From Bacillota bacterium (lineage in GTDB: Bacteria; Bacillota; Sulfobacillia; Sulfobacillales; Sulfobacillaceae), in assembly GCA_026627385.1 (NCBI GenBank), contig JAPNUR010000013.1, positions 21,774-85,773 of the forward strand: a stretch of DNA of 64,000 bases, read 5' to 3'. Numbering within the stretch: position 1 is the stretch's first letter; every line of letters starts with the position of its first letter. Positions 36,620-45,181 of this stretch are shown piece by piece. The notes beneath the pieces were generated by a model that did no database searches, was not told the origin of the DNA, and was given only the letters and a program-made list of their open reading frames with translations. The position numbers were made by a program, and so were the translations under genes.

Positions 36620-37987
36620 TGGTGTAAATTCGTCCCTTGGTAGCTTCGGTGTTATATCACCTAAGTTGGCTCACTTTTGATGGCTGTGCGGTGTGCATTT
36701 TTTGTTCGTCGCGCCATGTGAAGTAGTCCTTCATGTCGAGATACTTGTGCCCTGACTGCCACTTCTCGTCGATCTCCATCAACAACGCCCCGATGAGTCT
36801 GATCACGGATTCGCGGTTGGGATAGATGCGGATCACCCGGTCGCGGCGGCGAATCTCCTCGTTGAGTCGCTCCATCCCATTGGTGGTTCGAAGTCTTTTG
36901 CGATACCGTTCCGGCAAGCATAGTACCGCCGTCATGTCATCAAACGCGGTTTCGAGCCATGTCACAGCCTTCTCGGCCTTCTCGCCGTCGTCGGATACGA
37001 CCTGATCCCTCAGCAACCGTGCGGTGGCCACGTCCGGTGCGTCTAGGATTGCGCGTACTTTGGCATAGAGTTCATCGTACAAATTCTTCGGCGTGGCGTC
37101 CGCAAAATGGCGCATGAAGTGGGTCTGGCAACGTTGCCACGTGGCACCCTGGAACTGGGTCCGTAACGCCTTCACGAGTCCGCTGTGACTGTCTGACACG
37201 ACGATGTCCACGCCCCGCAGATCCCGTCCCTGGAGCCAGGAGAAGAACTCTGTCCAACTCGCTTCTGACTCGCTGTCGCCAAGCATCACGCCCAGGATTT
37301 CTCGATACCCCTCTTCGTTCACGCCGGTCGCGATCATCGCAGCTCGCGAGCGTACCCGTCTATCCTCTCGGATTTTCAGCACGATGGCGTCAACCAGAAC
37401 GAAGGGAGAGCGGGTGTCGCTCAGATTCCGTTCATTCCACGCCTGCACGATCGGGTCGAGCCGCTTACACAATTCAGAGACGGTAGACTTCGAGAACTCC
37501 GCTCCACACAACTCCTCCGGGTCGCCGTAATCTTCCTTGTGGAGACGCCGTGAATCACCATTTCCACAAGCGCCAGCAGTAAGGCCTGCTCACTTCGCTG
37601 ATAGCGTGCAAAGAGTTCCGTGGAAAAGCTCCTATTTCGCAATCGCGGGACACGCAGAGTCAGGGTTCCGACGCGGGTCGTCAAAGGATGGGGGCGGGTA
37701 CCATTCCGGTAGCCCTGGCGGTCTTCCGAGCGCTCGTATGGCTCAGCCTGCAGTTGCTCAGACGCCTGCGCATTCAGAACCTGGTTCAACACCTTCTCCA
37801 TCAACAACGCTACCCCCTGATCCCCAGTAAATAGTCCTTTCAAAACCTCGTCATCCACGGTAATGTTGTACTGTGCCATCTCGCATTCCTCCCAGTAGAT
37901 TTGTGCTCGTCACACTGATTCTACCAAAGAGGGACGGGGTGGCACGTCTACATTGTGTCACCCAGGGCTTCCACTGAATTTACACCA
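36620..37987 (-). mobile_element. Decayed IS256-family insertion sequence
   Basis: The ends carry the perfect 12-base inverted repeat TGGTGTAAATTC (36620-36631) and GAATTTACACCA (37976-37987). They enclose one transposase gene on the minus strand. The 8-base flanks (CCTAAATG and ATTATGCG) do not match, so the target duplication is lost or the insertion is old. Confidence 0.8.
36657..37879 (-). pseudogene. IS256-family (Mutator-type) transposase, frameshifted
   Basis: The N-terminal frame (from 37879; MAQYNITVDDEVLKGLF, then YRNGTRPHPLTTRVGTLTLR) ends its homology at GVSTRKITAT. The catalytic part continues in another frame from near 37540 (CGAEFSKSTVSELCKRLDPI, VLVDAIVLKI, DIVVSDSHSGLVKALRTQFQ, TNGMERLNEEIRRRDRVIRI), which shows the D-D-E pattern. 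A small deletion near CGACCCGGAGGAG causes the shift. Without recoding the enzyme is not made. Confidence 0.88.
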
Positions 37988-38491
37988 ATTATGCGGACTC
38001 AATTGCTACCTCTTCGGGTGGGCTGTGTGTCCACCCTACAGATTCGGTTTTGACCACCGTAGCTGCAGTGGCAAAAAGGTGGTGGAGCACCGCGGGGATG
38101 GCGCGTGTACGATTGCGCTGGCCGCCGCAGGCGATGAACTGTTGCCACAACCGCTGGCAATTGCACTGATGGCCATGATCACGCTCGCCATGAAAAGTAA
38201 TTGGGTGCCGTAACTGGACTCATTTCTAGCGACGAAGTACCATCATGTACGCATACTTCCGGTGTATACGCGTTTATACCGTAAACATGATTTATCAGCA
38301 AGGGATTCCACCTATTACTGGTTTCAGTGGCGTCGTGATCTAAATTGGCCGCCGCCATACCATGTGCACCGTAAGCAGCCAGTATATATGGATGCAGCCT
38401 ACTACCAGAGAAGATCCGCCGATCGCATGCGGTCGCACTGTCCAGTCACGGTGTCTTCGGTTATCAACGGTTCCAGCGTCGTAACGACTTA
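37988..38491. other. Gene-free stretch
   Basis: Only short open frames without ribosome sites; no repeat or RNA recognised. Confidence 0.4.
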
Positions 38492-40138
38492 CTAAGGGGC
38501 CGTCGGACCAATAGCGTACAGGCGGTACGTTGTCCCCCACACGTCGTTAAATTGAGCGATGAAATGTGCCCATGGTACCTTTCCGTACCACATTCCCGGA
38601 TAGTCGCGATCAATGTCCACGAGGTTATTGGCGTTCACCGGTTGGGGGACCAAGAATGCCGACACGCGCCCCCGAGGGTTAAGCAAAATGGACTTATAGT
38701 CGTAATCTGACGTAATAATAAACTGCTGCGGATTATTGACCTGAATCACCACTGGTACCCCAGTGGTGAAATCATCAGCCAGAATCAGCATGTGCGGATG
38801 TGCATTGACATAGCGTATGAGGGCCAAATTACCCGGTGTAAACGGGTTCATTTGCTGAGCATGGATGGCGGAGCGGATCGCTTGGCCATCCGGGTTGCCC
38901 AGTTTAGGAGATTGCAGGGCAAAATAAGTACCCACGGAGCCAGCTACCACAAAGAGTGTGGCGACGAGCCAGCTTAGATGGTATCGGCCGTCACGAACCC
39001 AGTGCCGTGCCGCACAACCGCCGAGGTAACTGACCAACACTAACCCACTGGGAATGTAGTAGATGAAATAACGATCCCACGGGGCGAGATTGCCTTTATA
39101 GAGAAGATCTAAGTCTAAGAGTAACGGTCCAATAATGCCGCCGAACAGTACCGGGAGAAAGCGATCTGAACGACGCCAGACCAGTAACGCGATCCCGACG
39201 AGAATAGCGACATCGATTGGCCAATATAACAGCGTAAACCGGGTCACATACCAGAGCGATCGCAGAATATGATGCATCTCATGCAGGCGAATCCGTTCTT
39301 CGTACGCACTTAACGACGTCAGAGCGATATTGCTGTAGGTACCGTCTAAAAAATAGAGGGGATTTTTCATAATTAGCCAATTAAAGTAAAGCCAGAGTGC
39401 GCCGCTGGCCGCCAAGGGCGACAACAAGAGGATGGCGGTTCCGCGAATTTTCACCCATGGCACTCCGGTCATGGCCTGTGAAATCGCTAGTCCGAGCGTA
39501 ACCATGATCCCAAACGGTAATGCCTCGTAGCGGACGCCGAGACCCACTACGAGCCATAATGCAGCCGCCATGAGTGCTCGTAGCGAATCGCGTCGCAGAA
39601 ACTCGTAAATGTTGAAATACGTCGCAATCACGCAGGTTGACATCATTACGTCGGTCATACCATTTGCGCCATACAGCAAAATCAAAGGATTCAAGGCATA
39701 AGCGCTCGTGATAATTACCCGCCAACCTAGTGGCATCCCAAAGCGGGCTAGTAATCGACTTAGATAATAAGCCCCTGCCGCCAAAAACAACGCACTGACG
39801 GGAATGCCGGCCAATCCGTCGCGTACCAGCGCGGGCCACAATGGATACAGGGCCACCAACGGCAATGCTAAAATACTCGAAAGAGGGGTCCACACAAATC
39901 CGATGGCTCCTAAGTGTGGGTCGCGACTCCACAATACAAAAAACGCATGTGCTACACGTGCCACTGCGTCGTACGACATATAGTGCAGCCCGAGCGTGAG
40001 GTAAGCCCCAGCCGATATTGACAAAACCAATGCACCTAGACCGATCCACCGCGCTTCAGGGGCTTCACGATGGGTGACTTGCGGGGCTTCTGCTGAAGCT
40101 ACATAATCGGCCAAACGTCGACGCACCGTAATTGCCAT
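38492..40138 (-). CDS. GT39-like membrane glycosyltransferase
   Basis: A 548-residue membrane protein with about 10-12 membrane segments and a C-terminal outer domain of about 120 residues. The first outer loop has LHYMSYDAVARVAHAFFVLW and DPHLGAIGFVWTPLSSI, with acidic residues in the place of the GT-C catalytic Asp; LNPLILLYGANGMTDVMMST matches the ArnT/PMT-like family. GT-C enzymes move sugars from polyprenyl phosphate to acceptors outside the membrane. AAAGGG lies 11 bases before the ATG. It is divergent from the riboswitch-controlled glycosidase. Confidence 0.78.
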   Translation of the reverse strand: MAITVRRRLADYVASAEAPQVTHREAPEARWIGLGALVLSISAGAYLTLGLHYMSYDAVARVAHAFFVLWSRDPHLGAIGFVWTPLSSILALPLVALYPLWPALVRDGLAGIPVSALFLAAGAYYLSRLLARFGMPLGWRVIITSAYALNPLILLYGANGMTDVMMSTCVIATYFNIYEFLRRDSLRALMAAALWLVVGLGVRYEALPFGIMVTLGLAISQAMTGVPWVKIRGTAILLLSPLAASGALWLYFNWLIMKNPLYFLDGTYSNIALTSLSAYEERIRLHEMHHILRSLWYVTRFTLLYWPIDVAILVGIALLVWRRSDRFLPVLFGGIIGPLLLDLDLLYKGNLAPWDRYFIYYIPSGLVLVSYLGGCAARHWVRDGRYHLSWLVATLFVVAGSVGTYFALQSPKLGNPDGQAIRSAIHAQQMNPFTPGNLALIRYVNAHPHMLILADDFTTGVPVVIQVNNPQQFIITSDYDYKSILLNPRGRVSAFLVPQPVNANNLVDIDRDYPGMWYGKVPWAHFIAQFNDVWGTTYRLYAIGPTAP

Positions 40139-40306
40139 GAGTGTCTGCCCTTTCCCGTAAATACCTTTTGTCCCATCGTACTGGCGGTCAGGCAGTGTGT
40201 CAGTGTCGTGGTGGGTCTCATGGAAGTATCAATGTTTACGTCAAAACGTTCCCTAATATTTGTCATCCATGACATAGTTGCCTATCGTAAGGATCACCAA
40301 GGTTTC

Positions 40307-40394
40307 GCGCTCAGAGCAAACCCGTCAAGAGGCGGGGACGCAAAGCCACGGGCCCCCAAATCCATAATTGGGCGGCAGCCGGGTTGCCGAGAAG
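40307..40394 (+). promoter_or_regulatory. Cyclic di-GMP-I (GEMM) riboswitch
   Basis: The segment has the conserved elements of the class in order: AGAGCAAACC, a short hairpin (CGTCAAGAGGCG), GGGACGCAAAGCCACGGG, a second hairpin (CCCCAAATCCATAATTGGG), then GCAGCCGGGTTGCCGA, which holds the tetraloop-receptor region and closing strand. It lies 110 bases before the start of a secreted glycosidase, with a terminator between. Ligand-induced ON or OFF cannot be settled by eye; GGGCGA at 40401-40406 could pair with TCGCCC at 40420-40425 and so compete with the terminator. Confidence 0.88.
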
Positions 40395-40416
40395 CCGATG
40401 GGGCGAGTTATTAATG

Positions 40417-40448
40417 CCTTCGCCCGAACCTTCGGGCGAAGGTTTTTT
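40417..40448 (+). terminator. Rho-independent terminator of the riboswitch
   Basis: CCTTCGCCCGAA and TTCGGGCGAAGG form a perfect stem with a minimal loop, followed by six Ts. It lies between the aptamer and the gene, where it can act as the expression platform. Confidence 0.92.
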
Positions 40449-40505
40449 CATCGGTTGCTGAACGCGGGTCCTCGGGAATGGTGCATTCCGGAGGAGCGAA
40501 AGGTT

Positions 40506-42671
40506 ATGGGATTAGGTCTCAGGGGCCATATACCATCGGTTGTTCCATGGATTGCGACGGCGTTGGGTGCTTTAATGGGGTTGTCGGTTCCTGCAACGGT
40601 TAACGCGAGCGTTGTAAGTGTCCTGCCAGGGAATGGAACCGTGTCGCTCACCACCCCCGTGTCCATCAAACCTGCGATGTTTGGCGCGAATGTTAGCGGA
40701 TGGGATCCCTGGATGCTTTCGCCTTCGGGTATCGAGGCTATTAGCGCGATGCATATTGAGGAGCAGCAATTTCCCAATGCCCCTGGGATTTACAATTGGG
40801 CCACCAACGAAAGTTTCAGCAATGGCCAATGGTATCCTATCCCCGTGTCTTTGACGCAATGGGCAGAGGAACTGCGGGCTACCCATAGTCAGGGGCTCTA
40901 CATTGTGCCTTACGGTTTTAACCCATCAGGTACGGGCGGTGCCACGGTAGCGGAGGTGGAACAGTTAACATCCTATATCGTTTCCCATCACGATCCGGTA
41001 AATGCGATGGTGATCGGATCGGAAGAATACGGCGCGTGGAGCGTCAACTTGCATAAGAGGCAGACAGCTGTTCGCTATGCGCAGTTGGCCGCCCAGATGG
41101 CACAAGCTATTCATCGGATTGATCCAGCGATGGCGGTTGGCGTGGATTACGACCTTCCATACAACGTGGGCGAGCCAAATCCGTCCGCGACCCTGTGGAA
41201 TCGCACCGTGATTGCCTACGATGCGCCCTACGTGCAGTTTCTCAGTGTGCACATGTATCCGATAAATCAGGTGCAACCCAATGCCGCGTTCTTGCAAAGT
41301 CTTTACAGCACTGTGAATACGGCCATGGCGTACATTAAGCATCAGGTCGCCCGCTACGCCGGAAGTCAAGGGCGCCACTTAGCGATTTGGTTTACGGAAT
41401 ACAATCCGTATGGTCTCGAAAGTGAGCAAAGTACGCAACCGGTTTTCGCTTCAGCACTGATCCAAAGCTATCTCGAGTTAATCAGCATGGGAGCCCGCCA
41501 AGTTGATTGGTGGTCGCTCTACGGGGATGCCTATGTGCCCCAAAAGATGGGGACCTTGAACATGAACACGCCCCTTGCGACCGGCACGCCGTTTGCCACC
41601 ACCGGTCTATTGAGCGAAGCCATCGGTCCGCAACCGACTCCAGCAAATCATCCATACCTCACGGCAACAACCTACGCGGCGATGACTAGTTGGGTGGAGC
41701 GCGGAGCAAACTTACAGACGGATCCTCAGCTTTACACGTGGTATCGGGTTTTTGCGGCGCGAATCTCCCATGGAACGTGGGCAGACTGGATCTTTGTCAA
41801 TGATAACACGAGGTCGGTCACGATCCACCTTGCTACACACGCGGTCGTTGTGCCTAGCACCGCATGGACGGTTGTCTCGCACGTGCCGTCGGTAGTGACG
41901 ACACCCCAAGGTCATCTGGCCCCCCGTACCAATATAAGTCTCCAAATAGGTACACCGACCCCGCAAATTTCCGGCGTCCCGCCTGCCCCCATTGCCGATG
42001 TGACTCGGGCTACATGGAACCCCGGTACCGCTACGTTAACAGTCGAGGGTTCGCATTTGGGCTCACCACCTCCTCTCACGGCTTCGCCTGGCGTTGGTCA
42101 AGATGAGGAGACTCTCATGGTCTCAGACTTGACCACGAACACGAACTACGGTTGGAGTTATCCCGGCATGGCGACAGATTGGGATGGCATTACGGTAGTT
42201 AGTTGGACATCGAGACGGATTACGATAACGCTAAATGGCCCTCAGCCCGCGCCCGGTGACCGCTTGCAAATCACGTGGTGGCAACATCTCGGTTATATGG
42301 ATGTGCCCACCCAGTTGATACCCGTCACCCGGGTCTCACCCAGCGAGGAACCGTTGTTAGAGAAAGCCACCTATTCACCCCAATTGGCTACGGTAACTAT
42401 TGTTGGCCGTCATTTTGGTTCCTGGCCAGTAACTACGCCCGCCCCGGTGGCAGGTGACGATCAAGAGGAACTGGCGGTGACCGTCGGCGGGCAAACGCAA
42501 TACGGCTACGCCAATCCCACTGTCAATACCGACTGGTATGGCATGACTATTACCTCCTGGACGCCCACCCGGATTGTTCTCGCGTTCGCGGTCCCGCCTG
42601 CGCACAACGAACCTGTCACCGTCACATGGATGCCGACCGGACAAACCATTGTCGCCGCCTTAGCGCCGTAA
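40506..42671 (+). CDS. Secreted glycoside hydrolase-like protein under c-di-GMP riboswitch control
   Basis: A 721-residue protein. The ATG at 40506 is chosen because GGAGGAG lies 8-9 bases upstream and a signal peptide follows (HIPSVVPWIATALGALMGLS, cut near VNAS). Residues about 55-430 look like a clan-A TIM-barrel: VIGSEEYGAW (Glu173/174, candidate acid/base) and IWFTEYNPYG (Glu298, candidate nucleophile). Two C-terminal beta repeats of about 90 residues share ATLTVEGSHLGS/ATVTIVGRHFGS, a DxEEL stretch and DWxGxT-SWT. No membrane anchor or LPEVPWA tail. A c-di-GMP signal plus glycosidase next to synthase genes suggests trimming or release of an exopolysaccharide. The exact GH family is not certain. 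Confidence 0.75.
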   Translation: MGLGLRGHIPSVVPWIATALGALMGLSVPATVNASVVSVLPGNGTVSLTTPVSIKPAMFGANVSGWDPWMLSPSGIEAISAMHIEEQQFPNAPGIYNWATNESFSNGQWYPIPVSLTQWAEELRATHSQGLYIVPYGFNPSGTGGATVAEVEQLTSYIVSHHDPVNAMVIGSEEYGAWSVNLHKRQTAVRYAQLAAQMAQAIHRIDPAMAVGVDYDLPYNVGEPNPSATLWNRTVIAYDAPYVQFLSVHMYPINQVQPNAAFLQSLYSTVNTAMAYIKHQVARYAGSQGRHLAIWFTEYNPYGLESEQSTQPVFASALIQSYLELISMGARQVDWWSLYGDAYVPQKMGTLNMNTPLATGTPFATTGLLSEAIGPQPTPANHPYLTATTYAAMTSWVERGANLQTDPQLYTWYRVFAARISHGTWADWIFVNDNTRSVTIHLATHAVVVPSTAWTVVSHVPSVVTTPQGHLAPRTNISLQIGTPTPQISGVPPAPIADVTRATWNPGTATLTVEGSHLGSPPPLTASPGVGQDEETLMVSDLTTNTNYGWSYPGMATDWDGITVVSWTSRRITITLNGPQPAPGDRLQITWWQHLGYMDVPTQLIPVTRVSPSEEPLLEKATYSPQLATVTIVGRHFGSWPVTTPAPVAGDDQEELAVTVGGQTQYGYANPTVNTDWYGMTITSWTPTRIVLAFAVPPAHNEPVTVTWMPTGQTIVAALAP

Positions 42672-42860
42672 CAGTCGCGGGGGCGGCGACGGTTTTTTCG
42701 GGGGCGCCGAGCGTGAGGCCATGATCGCGTACGTCACGGCCATACCTAAAAAGAGGATGAGCGGTGCCACAGCGAGGGTCCAATAGAGGCCGACCACCAG
42801 CGCTAATGCCGCACCGACTGCGGCTACCGAGGCGACGAGGCTTAATATCCAGCGTTTCAT
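42660..42860 (-). CDS. Small two-helix membrane protein
   Basis: A 66-residue protein with two membrane segments (WILSLVASVAAVGAALALVV and WTLAVAPLILFLGMAVTYAI) and a basic, Pro-rich C-terminus. It lies 43 bases after the GT2 synthase and overlaps the glycosidase end by 12 bases. It may be a small partner of the synthase; no family recognised. Confidence 0.55.
   Translation of the reverse strand: MKRWILSLVASVAAVGAALALVVGLYWTLAVAPLILFLGMAVTYAIMASRSAPPKKPSPPPRLLRR
42674..42698 (+). terminator. Terminator after the glycosidase gene
   Basis: GTCGC pairs with GCGAC around a 7-base G-rich loop, followed by GG and six Ts. Confidence 0.6.
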
Positions 42861-42903
42861 AACCTGTTCCCCTTATTTATTAATCTTTCTTGACGTTGTC
42901 GAA

Positions 42904-45126
42904 TTACGCGGTAAACGTGGCATCCGGCGCAGAGTCGTCAAATACCACCTCGCGGTCGACCCGCTGCCAGTTTACGAGGCCGTGCACCGTTTTTTCCCAA
43001 TGGGATGGGCGCGTCACCAGTTGCAGGAGTGCTTTCCATGATGCCAGCGACATCATGCTCCAGTACACGGGAGTAAGAATGGCGGCCGGGATCAAGTCCC
43101 AGCGATCGCGCCGCGCGGCTCCTGCGATATTGAGGTAGGTGAAGACGAAATTGCCAACCAAGAGATTCAGCATCGCCAGATAATAAATGCCGGGTGGGAA
43201 GAGATGCTGAATCGTGGTCCATTGGGTGGCAAACCACAGGAAGGTGAGAAACCAATAGACGGGATTCATCAAAAACATAAGCGGGGTTCCTAAGATTGCC
43301 AGCTGAAATCCCCAGAATCCTCGCCAGCCGAGCTGTCGTCGCAGCTGTCCGGGATGGCGCATGTGCACCAGCCAGGTTTGCAAATAGCCCTTGATCCATC
43401 TCGAGCGCTGGCGGACCCAGTTGACAAATTCGGAATTGGCCTCTTCGTAAGTGACCGAATCCAAGACGGCGGTGCGGTACCCCGCCCGATACAGGCGAAT
43501 GCCCAAGTCCGCATCTTCAGTGACGTTAAATGGGTCCCATGCGCCTAATTCGCGTAGGACGCGGGTGCGAAAGTGATTGGAGGTCCCCCCGAGCGGGATC
43601 GGCAAATGGGAATTGTGCAATGCCGGCAGCAACATGTCAAACCAAGCGCCATATTCTGCGGTAAACCACTGCGTTAGAAGGTTCTGACTGGCGTTGAAGT
43701 AGGAGAGCTTGGCCTGAACGCATGCGAGTTGGGAATCGGCGCGCTGGAACGCGCACCAGGCTTTTTTGAGTTGGGTGGGCTCGGGCAAATCCTCAGCGTC
43801 GTAAATGGTTACAAATTCGCCTCGGGCCCGCTGCAAGCCAAAATTGCAGGCCTTGGGCTTGGTTCGCGGATCGGCGACGGGGACCACGACCACCTCCACG
43901 AACGACGGCAAGCCGGTCGACCGGGCGGCCGCCAAGGTAGCAGCGTCATCCGCCTCAATCAAGAGCTTTACGTCAAGCCGATCTTTGGGATAATCTAGGC
44001 GGCTTAGAGCCTCCGTCAAAAGCGGCAGCATGTCTGCTTCATCGCGGACGGGCACTAAAATCGTATAGATGGGCAGCTTGGTCTCGTCGATGTGGGCCAA
44101 CTGCTCCTCGGTTACGATTATATCTTGATGTTCGGTGGTACCCCGATGAATAATCCACAAACGGTGGCCGACTAAGATGGCATAACCCACGGCCAAAAGG
44201 CTGCTGACTACCGCCAGTGTAATCTCGGCCTTCCAAACGATCAGACCCAAGACCACCACCGCCACTGCCGCCATAATGGCTATTTGGCGCCGTGTGACGG
44301 TTCGTACCGCCGAGTACTCCGGTTGCGTATGCGCGAGCTCAGTAAGGCTAACAGCCAAATCCTGGGGCTGATAATGCTGCGCCAGGGTGCGAGCGATATC
44401 CCGTGGTCCGGTGATAACGATGGTAAGCCTCTGGGTGGTGCGCCGACTGAGAGCGACGCGGCCGCGCACGTCGAACGGATCGGTGACCGCCAGTACCAGC
44501 CGATCCGCTGTGGCTTCAATGGGCACCATCTCATAGTGTCGCCACATCGCTTCGTCCAAAAGCTGCCATGCCACGTCCAATGCACGAGATGAAGAACTGC
44601 CCGATCGACCAGTCACAAGATTGACGGCGGGGATACCGGTTTGTTCTGCCAGCACTTCCGCGAGTTGCCAACCATTAATCAGCTGTTCGGCGAGCATTAG
44701 CCGTCCGAACTGCCCACCTTGCTGATCTTGCAATGCGGCAATGCGCTGAAGATCATCGGGCGCAAGGTGATAACGTGCGGCCGCTATGGTGCCAAACGGG
44801 GGGGCGGGGGCTGTTCCTGGAGCGCCAAAGACCAGCCATCGCGCCATATGAAAGTCGAAGAGCGTAGTGCGGCACCAGCGCACCATCTCGAGTTCCGGAG
44901 TCTCGGTCAGGACCGCCGGATCGACCGGTTCGGTGGCCGCAATCCATAATGCGCCATCTGCCCACCGGATGGGGAGGATTCCAGCCTTCTCAATCAGGGA
45001 CCGCGGTAGCGAAAACGCGGCAGTGCGGTCTACCCCATCTGCTAGCCGATAACGGCCATCGTCAAGTTGCACGAGGCTTACAAGTTCTGTGTCTTCTCCG
45101 TGACTGGGCCCCATTCGGGTCATCAC
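42904..45126 (-). CDS. Processive GT2 polysaccharide synthase with an N-terminal MshEN-like c-di-GMP-type module
   Basis: A 740-residue protein. Residues about 25-255 resemble the N-terminal domains of type II secretion ATPases (GspE/MshE): FGRLMLAEQLINGWQLAEVL then TGIPAVNL, and RLVLAVTDPFDVRGRVALSR. MshEN modules bind c-di-GMP. Two membrane segments follow (282-320). The GT2 core is at about 350-590, with VPVRDEADMLP, IYDAEDLPEP (DxD-like, residues 441-450), the TEDADLG motif and QRSRW (573-577), the QxxRW of processive beta-glycan synthases. More membrane segments end the protein. NfrB-type proteins have the same two parts in reverse order. The product is unknown. Confidence 0.85.
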   Translation of the reverse strand: MMTRMGPSHGEDTELVSLVQLDDGRYRLADGVDRTAAFSLPRSLIEKAGILPIRWADGALWIAATEPVDPAVLTETPELEMVRWCRTTLFDFHMARWLVFGAPGTAPAPPFGTIAAARYHLAPDDLQRIAALQDQQGGQFGRLMLAEQLINGWQLAEVLAEQTGIPAVNLVTGRSGSSSSRALDVAWQLLDEAMWRHYEMVPIEATADRLVLAVTDPFDVRGRVALSRRTTQRLTIVITGPRDIARTLAQHYQPQDLAVSLTELAHTQPEYSAVRTVTRRQIAIMAAVAVVVLGLIVWKAEITLAVVSSLLAVGYAILVGHRLWIIHRGTTEHQDIIVTEEQLAHIDETKLPIYTILVPVRDEADMLPLLTEALSRLDYPKDRLDVKLLIEADDAATLAAARSTGLPSFVEVVVVPVADPRTKPKACNFGLQRARGEFVTIYDAEDLPEPTQLKKAWCAFQRADSQLACVQAKLSYFNASQNLLTQWFTAEYGAWFDMLLPALHNSHLPIPLGGTSNHFRTRVLRELGAWDPFNVTEDADLGIRLYRAGYRTAVLDSVTYEEANSEFVNWVRQRSRWIKGYLQTWLVHMRHPGQLRRQLGWRGFWGFQLAILGTPLMFLMNPVYWFLTFLWFATQWTTIQHLFPPGIYYLAMLNLLVGNFVFTYLNIAGAARRDRWDLIPAAILTPVYWSMMSLASWKALLQLVTRPSHWEKTVHGLVNWQRVDREVVFDDSAPDATFTA

Positions 45127-45181
45127 GCTCCCTTGTTTTCTTGATCAGGCAATCGTAGCGGGCATTGTCTGCAATCAATCG

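Noticed and set aside
37930..37975. GGGGTGGCACG segment resembling a T-box antiterminator bulge
   Set aside because: It lies inside the right end of the IS256-family element, with no specifier hairpin or downstream amino-acid gene.
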